Assembly: GCA_009699765.1 (NCBI GenBank) | Contig: WLNN01000011.1 | Coordinates: forward strand, 1 to 16,230 | Source of the DNA: Actinomycetota bacterium | Lineage (GTDB): Bacteria > Actinomycetota > Actinomycetes > Nanopelagicales > Nanopelagicaceae | Reading direction: 5' to 3' | Length of the DNA: 16,230 nucleotides | Shown: in pieces, positions 6,689 to 13,337 of the stretch | Layout of the letters: every line of letters begins with the position of its first letter | Numbering within the stretch: the first letter of the stretch is position 1 | Translations under genes and position numbers: made by a program | Notes under the pieces: generated by a model | Database searches by the model: none | What the model saw: the letters and a program-made list of their open reading frames with translations, nothing else | Told to the model about the DNA's origin: nothing

Positions 6689-8479
6689 CTACTCCTTTGA
6701 ATAAATTGAATTAATTACATCTGCATACTGTGTCGCGACGATATGTCGCTTTACAGAAAGCTTTGCAGTTAATTGGCCACCAGCGATCGTGAAATCATCT
6801 GGAAGAATTGCAAACTTGCGAATTGATTCCGCTTTAGAAACGGCCTTATTGGCTTCATCTACAGCTGTTTGAATAACTGCAATTAAATCTGGGTCATTGA
6901 CCAATGTCGCTACCGTTGCCCCAGTCTTATGGTTGGCAGCTATCCACCCCTTCAACATATCGACATCAATTGTGATGAGTGCGCCGATGAAAGGTTGGTT
7001 ATCTCCAACAACCATGCACTGACTTACCAATGGATGAGCGCGGAGGCGATCTTCTAAGACCGCTGGTGCGACATTCTTACCGCCTGCTGTAACGATGAGT
7101 TCTTTCTTTCGACCGGTAATGTAAAGGAATCCCTCGTCATCTAGTCGACCTAAATCGCCCGACTTAAACCACTCTCCATCAAATACCTCTTGGTTAGCAG
7201 CATCATTTTGCCAATAACCTCGCATCACAATCGCACCAGAGATAAGAACTTCCCCATCTTCAGCAATTTTTACCGATGTTCCAGGGATTGGTCTGCCAAC
7301 AGAACCAACGCGAAGCGCTGTACTTAAATTAAGAGTTGCACCAGCTGTGGTTTCAGTTAATCCATATCCTTCGAGAATAGTTATGCCAGCACCGCGATAG
7401 AAGTGACCCAAGCGCGCACCCAATGGAGCTCCACCCGAAATCGCAGCTTCAACACGACCACCAAGGCCATGACGAATCTTTGAATATACGAGGGCGTCAA
7501 AGAGTTTATGTCTAATTGCAAGACCGGGCTTGAATTTGCGGGCATCAAGGTTCTCGCTATATGCGATTGCAACCTCAGCCGCTTTGCGAAATATCTTTCC
7601 TTTGCCTGCTGCCTCAGCTTTCGCCTCTGCTCCGTTATAAACCTTTTCAAAAATACGGGGAACGGCGAGTACGAAGGTTGGTCTAAATGAGGCGAGATCG
7701 AACGGCAAACGACCTGCAGGATCACTGCAGTGAGCCAAGTGAAGTCCTGCAGTAATCGAACCAATCTGAACCATGCGACCAAAAACGTGTGCAACAGGAA
7801 GGAAGAGAAGTGTCGATCCGCCTTCCTTTAAGAAGAGATCGCTCGCACCTTGTACAACATTTCCACACTCTGAAAGGAAGTTTCCATGAGTGAGTTGAAC
7901 TCCCTTAGGGCGTCCTGTTGTTCCAGATGTGTAAATAAGAGTTGCTAGCGTGTCAGGAGTGAGAGCTTGACGACGATGATCGATCTCTGCATCAGAAATA
8001 TGTTCTCCAGATCGACGAAGAACTTCAAGAACATCATCTGTCATTGTCCAAATATGACGAGTGTGTGGGGGAATCACAGGAGCAACAAGTTCGCGATGCG
8101 CGGGTGTCTCAACAATAAGTGCTACAGCGCCTGAATCGTTAAGAATCCAATCAACTTGTTCCGCCGAGGATGTTTCATAAATAGGAACAACAATTCCTCC
8201 GGCGTACCAGGTGGCAAAATCAAGAACTGTCCATTCGTATCGAGTGCGAGCCATGATTGCTACTCGATCACCGATATGGATACCAGCTGCAATCAAACCC
8301 TTTGCGGCAGCACGAACATCATTTTCAACTTCGCGCGCCGTGAGAGCTTGCCAACCATCGCCCAAAGGACGAGACATTGTGATGCGCTCAGGCTCGAACC
8401 AAGCGCGCTCAGCGATTAAGTTGGTGAGATTTCCTTCGGTAGCAGCAGGAACTAATGGCTGGATAGTGACTTCATTCAT
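6689..8479 (-). CDS. fadD: Long-chain fatty acid--CoA ligase (FadD15-like)
   Basis: 596 residues from the ATG at 8477-8479. The enzyme activates fatty acids with ATP and CoA via acyl-AMP. The AMP-binding family motifs are in order: YTSGTTGRPKG (183-193), the phosphate-binding loop; YGLTETTAG (372-380); SGDLGRLDDEGFLYITGRKKELI (440-462) with the ribose-binding Asp442; and the hinge region, ending in LTAKLSVKR (570-578). Where FadD-type enzymes usually show LTPxLKxKR, the A10 lysine position here seems to be Ser575, with Lys573 two residues earlier. An upstream ATG at 8554 would overlap the divergent SRPBCC gene and adds a non-conserved 25-residue tail, so it was not used. TAGCGT 7 bases before the ATG suggests a leaderless or near-leaderless mRNA. 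In mycobacteria Rv2187 (fadD15) is likewise convergent with pimB. Confidence 0.9.
   Translation of the reverse strand: MNEVTIQPLVPAATEGNLTNLIAERAWFEPERITMSRPLGDGWQALTAREVENDVRAAAKGLIAAGIHIGDRVAIMARTRYEWTVLDFATWYAGGIVVPIYETSSAEQVDWILNDSGAVALIVETPAHRELVAPVIPPHTRHIWTMTDDVLEVLRRSGEHISDAEIDHRRQALTPDTLATLIYTSGTTGRPKGVQLTHGNFLSECGNVVQGASDLFLKEGGSTLLFLPVAHVFGRMVQIGSITAGLHLAHCSDPAGRLPFDLASFRPTFVLAVPRIFEKVYNGAEAKAEAAGKGKIFRKAAEVAIAYSENLDARKFKPGLAIRHKLFDALVYSKIRHGLGGRVEAAISGGAPLGARLGHFYRGAGITILEGYGLTETTAGATLNLSTALRVGSVGRPIPGTSVKIAEDGEVLISGAIVMRGYWQNDAANQEVFDGEWFKSGDLGRLDDEGFLYITGRKKELIVTAGGKNVAPAVLEDRLRAHPLVSQCMVVGDNQPFIGALITIDVDMLKGWIAANHKTGATVATLVNDPDLIAVIQTAVDEANKAVSKAESIRKFAILPDDFTIAGGQLTAKLSVKRHIVATQYADVINSIYSKE
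6692..6697 (-). promoter_or_regulatory. Shine-Dalgarno site fixing the TTG start of the LuxR-type gene
   Basis: AAGGAG on the minus strand, inside the last codons of fadD, 6 bases from the TTG at 6685. An overlapping ATG at 6679-6681 is in another frame and closes quickly, so this site decides the start. Confidence 0.7.
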
Positions 8480-8486
8480 GGTGCTA

Positions 8487-8492
8487 ACGCTA
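8487..8492 (-). promoter_or_regulatory. Putative leaderless -10 box of fadD
   Basis: TAGCGT on the minus strand, 7 bases before the ATG at 8479. It shares the 56-base divergent intergenic region with the SRPBCC promoter. No clear -35. Confidence 0.45.
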
Positions 8493-8523
8493 TCGGGGAG
8501 AGGTAGAAAAAGGGAAGAGTTGA

Positions 8524-8529
8524 TAACCT
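8524..8529 (+). promoter_or_regulatory. Putative leaderless -10 box of the SRPBCC-ROK operon
   Basis: TAACCT, followed by 6 bases (TCTCGC) and the ATG at 8536. It is divergent from the fadD box 32 bases away, so the two polymerases would compete for the same region. Confidence 0.5.
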
Positions 8530-8535
8530 TCTCGC

Positions 8536-8970
8536 ATGTCTGAATCAAGCACATCCTCCGTAGTCATCGATGGACCAATTGCAGAGGTTGCTGCCCTCCT
8601 TATCGATGTAGCGGGTTATCCAAAATGGCTCTCCTCCGTCAAGAAAGTCGATGTGGCTGAGAGCGACAGCGAAGGACGCGCTTCAAAGGCGACCCTGGCG
8701 ATCGAAGCTGGAGTAATGAAGGACCGTGCAACGTTGGTCTATGACTACAGCGCCGCTCCTGCCGAAATTTCATTCTCACTCGAGGAGGCAGATTTAATGA
8801 CCACCATGGATGGCAAATACACACTTAAAGCATTGGATGATGATTCAACTCAGGTCACCTATGAACTGGGTGTCGAACTATCGATGCCCGTACCACGCAT
8901 GATGATTGCAAAGACTGAGAAGACAACGATTGATGCAGCCCTTAAAGAGTTAGCCGCGCAGTTCGAGTAA
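8536..8970 (+). CDS. SRPBCC (START/polyketide cyclase-like) family protein
   Basis: 144 residues forming one SRPBCC helix-grip domain: a first strand SSVVIDGPIAEVAALLIDVAGYPKWLSSVKKVDV (residues 7-40) with the family's Y-P-x-W, a long antiparallel sheet in the middle, and a C-terminal helix (about 123-143) that closes the hydrophobic cavity. Such proteins bind lipids or other hydrophobic ligands; the ligand is unknown. The closest family in position is mycobacterial Rv2185c (TB16.3), which also lies beside and divergent from fadD15. The gene is probably leaderless, and its stop overlaps the ROK kinase start by one base (TAATG), so the two are co-translated. There is no signal peptide, so it is cytosolic. 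Confidence 0.85.
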   Translation: MSESSTSSVVIDGPIAEVAALLIDVAGYPKWLSSVKKVDVAESDSEGRASKATLAIEAGVMKDRATLVYDYSAAPAEISFSLEEADLMTTMDGKYTLKALDDDSTQVTYELGVELSMPVPRMMIAKTEKTTIDAALKELAAQFE

Positions 8971-9917
8971 TGTCATACACAATTGGCATCGATGTCGGTG
9001 GAACAAAAGTTCTCGGCGGCGTCGTCGATGAAAACGGCAAAGTATTAAAGACCTCGCGTCGAGATACTCCACGCGAAGGCGGCCGGATCCTTACCGAGAC
9101 AATTGCCGCAGTAGCTCTCGAACTAACTTCTGAATTTACAGTTTCCGCAGTTGGAATTTCAGCAGCAGGGTTTGTCTCATCAGATCGAAAGACGATTCTT
9201 GCAACTCCAAATATTGCTGGATGGAATGGTGTTCAGCTAGATGCCGAACTCACATCTCTGATCAACTTGCCCGTCTTTTTAGAAAATGATGCAAATTCTG
9301 CAGCTTGGGGTGAAAGAACTTTCGGCGCTGGTAAAGGCAAGATGAACATGCTGATGGTGACAGTTGGTACCGGTGTCGGTGGCGGAATTATTGTTAACGG
9401 TGAATTACTTCGTGGGGCCTTTGGAATTGCTGCAGAAATTGGTCACTTGCGAGTTCTGCCAGAAGGACATCTCTGCGGTTGCGGAGCTCGTGGTTGTTTC
9501 GAACAATATGCATCGGGCAATGCTCTACTGCGTCACGCAAGAGAAGCGATTGCAGCATCACCGGATTTGGCTCGCAATTTACTTGCTCGTGGAGATGGAA
9601 CGGTTGCCGGGCTTACCGGTAAAGCCATTACCGAAGCTGCCCGCGAGGGAGATCACGTCGCACTTGCTGCGTTTAATACAACAGCTCAATGGCTTGGAGC
9701 CGGAATTGCTTCGCTGTCGGTGATTTTGGATCCCGAGTGCGTCGTAATAGGCGGGGGAGTCGTTGATGCTGGCGAGATACTCCTTGAGCCCACTAGAGCA
9801 GCAATGCAACGCAATATGCCATTTGCTGGCAAGCATCCGTACCCTGAAATTATCTCTGCAACTCTTGGCAATGAAGCAGGCCTAGTAGGCGTTGCAAATT
9901 TAGCCCGTTTTCAGTAA
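8970..9917 (+). CDS. glk: ROK family sugar kinase, probable glucokinase
   Basis: 315 residues, full length for the family. The ATP-binding phosphate-1 motif is IGIDVGGTKVLGGVVD (5-20). The catalytic base is Asp107 in LENDANSAAWGE, with GTGVGGG at 133-139. The ROK zinc site is visible as His159 (EIGHL) plus Cys169, Cys171 and Cys176 in CGCGARGCFEQYASG. This set is that of actinobacterial ATP-dependent glucokinases, so phosphorylation of glucose to glucose-6-phosphate is likely; N-acetylglucosamine or mannose cannot be excluded. It is coupled to the SRPBCC gene by TAATG overlap and has no SD of its own. Its stop directly abuts the stop of the convergent oxidoreductase gene, with no base between them. 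There is no N-terminal helix-turn-helix, so it is a kinase rather than a ROK repressor. Confidence 0.88.
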   Translation: MSYTIGIDVGGTKVLGGVVDENGKVLKTSRRDTPREGGRILTETIAAVALELTSEFTVSAVGISAAGFVSSDRKTILATPNIAGWNGVQLDAELTSLINLPVFLENDANSAAWGERTFGAGKGKMNMLMVTVGTGVGGGIIVNGELLRGAFGIAAEIGHLRVLPEGHLCGCGARGCFEQYASGNALLRHAREAIAASPDLARNLLARGDGTVAGLTGKAITEAAREGDHVALAAFNTTAQWLGAGIASLSVILDPECVVIGGGVVDAGEILLEPTRAAMQRNMPFAGKHPYPEIISATLGNEAGLVGVANLARFQ

Positions 9918-10895
9918 CTATTCTTGCGGGTATTTAACCCCGACTTGGGCGCGCACTACATCCATAATCCGCATTAATTCAAGTGTTGTCTCATGCTTCA
10001 TAATTGGCGATTCAATTTCGCCTGCGCGCACTATTCGTGCAAACTCAGCAGCTTCTTCGCGAAGACCATGACCCTTGTATTCATTCGGATATTCCGTCGT
10101 AACGCCGTCACGAGTAATGACTCGGAACGAAGTTGGGGCATAGAACGAGGCATCGACTTCGATTCGCGCTTTATCGCCTGCAATGACTGCGGTGATGCTA
10201 GTCCGCGCTGCCATAGTGCAAGATAGAAGCGCGTGGGCGCCATTTGAATACTTGAGTGTCATCGAAGTCTGTAAATCAACATCTTGATCAGTAAGGGTTG
10301 CAACGGCTGTTATGGATTCTGGATAGCCAAGAATGAGATGGGCGATGGTTAGCGAGTAGATCCCAAGGTCTAGAAGTGCGCCGCCACCGAGCTCGGGCTC
10401 CCATAGACGTAGAGCTCGTTCAGGCGGAAGGTACTGGCCGTGATCTGCAATGACGCTATGAATCCGACCTAATTCTCCGGATTGAACAATTTCTTGAATC
10501 TTCTGGATATGTGGCAGAAATCGAGTCCACATTGCTTCCATCAATGGAATTTTATGTTCTCGTGAGTATTCAATAAGAGTTCGCGCTTGCTCTTCGTTAA
10601 TTGTAAATGCCTTTTCGCATAAGACGGGCTTACCGGCTTGCAATGCAAGCATCGCGTTAGCTGCGTGCATTGGATGTGGAGTTGCAACATAGATTGCATC
10701 AACATCTGCATTCACCAACTCTTCATAACTCCCAAATGATGCACAACCTGGAAATTGAGAGGCAAAATCGTCAGCCGCTGATTTTGTTCGTGATCCAACT
10801 GCGGCAACAGTGTGGTTTTCTAGATTGGATAAATCCAGCGCAAACTTTTTTGCAATTCCACCAGATCCCAATATGCCCCATCGAAATTCGCTCAC
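9918..10895 (-). CDS. Gfo/Idh/MocA family NAD(P)-dependent oxidoreductase
   Basis: 325 residues. The Rossmann domain starts with WGILGSGGIAKKFA (6-19). CEKA at 93-96 takes the place of the family's catalytic E-K-P, and MEAMWTRFLPH follows at 119-129. The C-terminal half has GGALLDLGIYS (171-181) with the conserved Asp176 and Tyr180. CEKA together with EAMWTRF is the signature of the dihydrodiol dehydrogenase / D-xylose dehydrogenase-like branch, which oxidises sugars or cyclic diols; the true substrate is unknown. The start is a GTG at 10893-10895 that overlaps the stop of the upstream small gene (GTGA), so it is translated by coupling. Being next to a sugar kinase suggests carbohydrate metabolism, but they are on opposite strands and abut stop to stop. 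Confidence 0.88.
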   Translation of the reverse strand: MSEFRWGILGSGGIAKKFALDLSNLENHTVAAVGSRTKSAADDFASQFPGCASFGSYEELVNADVDAIYVATPHPMHAANAMLALQAGKPVLCEKAFTINEEQARTLIEYSREHKIPLMEAMWTRFLPHIQKIQEIVQSGELGRIHSVIADHGQYLPPERALRLWEPELGGGALLDLGIYSLTIAHLILGYPESITAVATLTDQDVDLQTSMTLKYSNGAHALLSCTMAARTSITAVIAGDKARIEVDASFYAPTSFRVITRDGVTTEYPNEYKGHGLREEAAEFARIVRAGEIESPIMKHETTLELMRIMDVVRAQVGVKYPQE

Positions 10896-11179
10896 ACCAC
10901 AGCTCCATCTCCGTCATTGCGATTTGGTTTGTTCCACCATCGACTAATTGATTTGAGTATATGCGTGAATGTCCCATGTATTCCACGGCGCACAACGGGT
11001 GGCTGATAAATTTCTGAATTTTCACTGCGAGCAAAGTCTTCAAGTTCATCTAAATATGTTCTCGGAGAGGATTGATCTAGATTCAAACCTGCAACGAGTG
11101 ACTCAAATTCTGAATTGATGAGATCCATCTCATCATCATTCTCACTCTGCTCGCCCGGCTTCATGCTTAATACTTTCAT
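10892..11179 (-). CDS. Small acidic hypothetical protein
   Basis: 95 residues; I do not recognise the family with certainty. The N-terminal half is acidic (DDEMDLINSEFESLVAGLNL at about 15-34, then YLDELEDFARSENSEI) and likely helical. The second half is basic and aromatic (GIHGTFTHILKSISRWWNKP), which could bind membrane or nucleic acid, and it ends in a disordered acidic tail. There is no signal peptide, transmembrane helix or cysteine. It is supported as a gene by its position: it fills the space exactly between the divergent plsC promoter and the oxidoreductase, and its stop overlaps that gene's GTG by 4 bases. The ATG at 11179 has neither a good SD nor a -10 at leaderless spacing; ATGs at residues 6 and 18 are alternatives. 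Confidence 0.6.
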   Translation of the reverse strand: MKVLSMKPGEQSENDDEMDLINSEFESLVAGLNLDQSSPRTYLDELEDFARSENSEIYQPPVVRRGIHGTFTHILKSISRWWNKPNRNDGDGAVV

Positions 11180-11238
11180 ATGGAGGTCAAGATTGCCTCA
11201 TATATCTTGAAATATTCGCGCAAGAGCCAATGGTGTAA

Positions 11239-11244
11239 TAGATT
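11239..11244 (+). promoter_or_regulatory. Putative leaderless -10 box of plsC
   Basis: TAGATT, then 6 bases (ATCGCC), then the ATG at 11251. A TTGAAA at 11207-11212 is too far upstream (26-base spacer) for an ordinary -35. Confidence 0.5.
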
Positions 11245-11250
11245 ATCGCC

Positions 11251-11937
11251 ATGAACAATTTGCCTTACGGCACCTTGCGCGCGTTTCTAACGCCATTTCT
11301 TATGATTCTCTTTCGCCCAAAGGTAAAGGGACTCCGAAATGTTCCGGTAACTGGCCCCGTAATAATTGCTTCAAATCATCTCTCTTTTAGTGATTCAATT
11401 TTTATGCCACTTGTCGTTCCTCGTAAAGTCACATTTTTAGCAAAGAGTGAATATTTCACAAGCCCTGGAGCTAAAGGACTTCTCAAGAAACTCACCTTTA
11501 TTGCTCTCGGACAAGTTCCAGTCGATCGCTCTGGCGGACGCCGAAGTGAAGCAGCATTGATCACTGGCCTACAAGTCCTCGCTGAGGGTAACTGTCTTGG
11601 TATTTATCCAGAGGGAACTCGATCCCCAGATGGACGCCTATATAAGGCGCGTACGGGTATAGCTCGTCTAGCAATCGAATCCGGTGCGCCAGTAATTCCT
11701 GTTGCTATGTTTAACACTGACAAGATCCAGCCATCTGGAACAGTAATTCCTAAGGTGAAGAGAGTTGCAATGACTTTCGGAGAGCCGATGTATTTCGAAG
11801 GCGATTCGAGCAACGCTCTATATCTACGTGAATGTGCTGATGCAATTATGAAACGAATCCAGCAGATGTCAGGTCAAGAATACGTAGATACATATGCCGT
11901 TAAAGGCGCAAAACCTGCTACAGCTGAAGAAAATTAA
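11251..11937 (+). CDS. plsC: 1-acyl-sn-glycerol-3-phosphate acyltransferase (PlsC/LPLAT family)
   Basis: 228 residues. The acyltransferase blocks are in order: NHLSFSD with the catalytic His43 and Asp48 (HX4D), QVPVDRSGGRR (88-98), the phosphate-binding YPEGTRSPDG (119-128), and GAPVIPVAMFN around 160-175. These define the LPLAT family that adds an acyl chain to lysophosphatidic acid on the inner membrane face; a hydrophobic stretch at residues 9-22 could anchor it. Other acceptors in the same family exist (for example PIM acylation by PatA-like enzymes), but the length and motifs fit generic PlsC. A homologue (Rv2182c) ends the comparable mycobacterial block. The last 4 bases overlap the convergent nuclease gene in a shared TTAA containing both TAA stops. 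Confidence 0.88.
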   Translation: MNNLPYGTLRAFLTPFLMILFRPKVKGLRNVPVTGPVIIASNHLSFSDSIFMPLVVPRKVTFLAKSEYFTSPGAKGLLKKLTFIALGQVPVDRSGGRRSEAALITGLQVLAEGNCLGIYPEGTRSPDGRLYKARTGIARLAIESGAPVIPVAMFNTDKIQPSGTVIPKVKRVAMTFGEPMYFEGDSSNALYLRECADAIMKRIQQMSGQEYVDTYAVKGAKPATAEEN

Positions 11938-12629
11938 TTCTCGAGCTTTAGCCTTCCATCAAGATAGTTGCAGGCATGACATTCGCTGCCTTGATCCGGA
12001 ATATCTCCATCAATAACTGAAATGAATTCTTCGAGCAATGCGCTGAGTCGTTCAGGGTTGCGGGCGACAGGAATATAGAGCTGATTAACTCCGAAACCCA
12101 TCTCATTAGATGCGAATTCATTTGGTCGAGTCTGAGCTACTCCGCCTAATTTCCAAACAAGTAAGCCCATTGTTTGAACTTCAAAAGCTTTGCCGCTCAA
12201 TGGGTTCTCGAGGGTATAGGCATAAGCCTCTAATTGGGGTGCGTAGAAATCTCCGCTGTCGCGATCTGAATCAGATACTTTGCAATCGATTATTCCTACT
12301 GAGCCATCGTCGTAATGTCCAAGTAGGTCATATATTCCTCGAAGCTTCCATTGGCTCTCAACTCCATTGATGAGAATGTTTTTGCTCTTAACCCATTGAC
12401 CCCACTGTTTTACAGTTCCAGCAGGTAGTGATGGATCGAGTGCCGGCATTGGGGCGCGACGGAAGTACTCTTCTTGAAAAGTAGATAGAGACTTAACAAG
12501 TGGAAAATCTTTCTTGAGTTCAAATGAGAACCAGTACTTAATCCAGATACATCGCTTGCATGTTGAAAACCCGAAGGTGAGATCTGATGGGGCGATAAAT
12601 TCACGTGCAGGGGCAGCTGGTTTCTTCAT
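11934..12629 (-). CDS. RecB/Cas4-like PD-(D/E)XK nuclease with paired cysteines
   Basis: 231 residues. The nuclease core is visible as LRGIYDLLG (97-104, metal-binding Asp101), then GIIDCKVSD (112-120) with D115-x-K117 as the D-x-K motif, and QLEAYAY (132-138) with Gln132/Tyr136, the RecB-family motif that contacts DNA. Two CxxC pairs frame the domain: Cys24/Cys27 (STCKRC) and Cys217/Cys220 (SECHAC). In Cas4 and AddB-like enzymes four cysteines around the same core bind a 4Fe-4S cluster, but typically as one N-terminal plus three C-terminal; the 2+2 pattern here could bind Fe-S or zinc. It is a single-domain protein with no helicase partner and no CRISPR nearby, so its role in repair or defence is open. 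It starts at an ATG with a weak -10 (CACAAT, 12636-12641) 6 bases upstream and lies 15 bases after lysE. Confidence 0.75.
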   Translation of the reverse strand: MKKPAAPAREFIAPSDLTFGFSTCKRCIWIKYWFSFELKKDFPLVKSLSTFQEEYFRRAPMPALDPSLPAGTVKQWGQWVKSKNILINGVESQWKLRGIYDLLGHYDDGSVGIIDCKVSDSDRDSGDFYAPQLEAYAYTLENPLSGKAFEVQTMGLLVWKLGGVAQTRPNEFASNEMGFGVNQLYIPVARNPERLSALLEEFISVIDGDIPDQGSECHACNYLDGRLKLEN

Positions 12630-12644
12630 AGTCGTATTGTGCCG

Positions 12645-13286
12645 TCAGCTACCGACAACAGCGGATATAAGAACTGCAACACCCAGAACAATCATTATGG
12701 TTCCACCAAATGCACGAAGTCGCTCGAGTCGATTGCTGCTTGAGGCGAGCCAAGTTCGGGCAGTTCCTGCCAATAGGCCCCACATGCCATCAGAGAGAAA
12801 TGCCAATACACAGAAGGTCAATCCTAAAAAGAGCAGCTGTCGAGTAACAGCATCACCATTGATATCCACAAATTGGGGCAAGACTGCAGCAAAGAAAACA
12901 ATCGCCTTAGGGTTAAGAACTCCAACCCAGAAACCGTCTCGAATGGAAGCTAGTGGAGATGGACCGACTGGGCCTTGGTTGGTCATATCTGATGCGTGAA
13001 TCGCACGCTTACGAATTGCGTCGATACCTAGATAAATTAAATAGAGACCGCCGCCCCATTGAACTGCAACATATGCCAGATGGTATTTCTGCAAAATCGG
13101 TCCGATACCAAGTGCTACAAGTGAAGAGAGAACAAAAGAGCCACTTACATTTCCGAGAACTGTCAGGACAGCTGTTGCTCGCCCCCATGCAATTGCGCGT
13201 GCAATAACGAAGAGAACGCTAGGCCCTGGAGCGAGGATAATAATCATCGCTGCGATCAGGTATTCCGGATATCTAGTTGGAATCAC
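12645..13286 (-). CDS. LysE/RhtB-family amino acid exporter
   Basis: 213 residues with about six membrane segments. The first helix carries LAPGPSVLFVIARAIAWGR (18-36), the family's P-G-P signature followed by the conserved G-R. FWVGVLNPKAIVFFAAVLPQF near the middle matches the LysE-type F..G...NPK...F....PQF pattern. Members export amino acids such as lysine, threonine or homoserine lactone analogues by proton exchange; the substrate is not predictable. The start is a GTG; TAGGCT ends 6 bases before it, so it is probably leaderless and has its own promoter rather than depending on uraA 51 bases upstream. The nuclease gene follows after 15 bases and may be partly cotranscribed. Confidence 0.88.
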   Translation of the reverse strand: MIPTRYPEYLIAAMIIILAPGPSVLFVIARAIAWGRATAVLTVLGNVSGSFVLSSLVALGIGPILQKYHLAYVAVQWGGGLYLIYLGIDAIRKRAIHASDMTNQGPVGPSPLASIRDGFWVGVLNPKAIVFFAAVLPQFVDINGDAVTRQLLFLGLTFCVLAFLSDGMWGLLAGTARTWLASSSNRLERLRAFGGTIMIVLGVAVLISAVVGS

Positions 13287-13292
13287 CTGCAG

Positions 13293-13298
13293 AGCCTA
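13293..13298 (-). promoter_or_regulatory. Putative leaderless -10 box of the lysE-type gene
   Basis: TAGGCT on the minus strand, 6 bases (CTGCAG) before the GTG at 13286, within the 51-base gap after uraA. No strong -35. It supports the GTG as the true start. Confidence 0.5.
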
Positions 13299-13337
13299 GC
13301 GTTCTCTACTGTTACTTGAACTTATTTAATTACGTGG

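Noticed and set aside
8480..8554. 25-residue N-terminal extension of FadD
   Set aside because: It would run over the promoter region and into the start of the divergent SRPBCC gene; the inner ATG has a -10 at the right spacing and the usual family start.
11934..12629. Calling the nuclease Cas4
   Set aside because: No CRISPR repeats, cas1 or cas2 in the window, and the cysteine arrangement is 2+2 rather than the usual 1+3. Only the broader RecB/Cas4-like family is supported.
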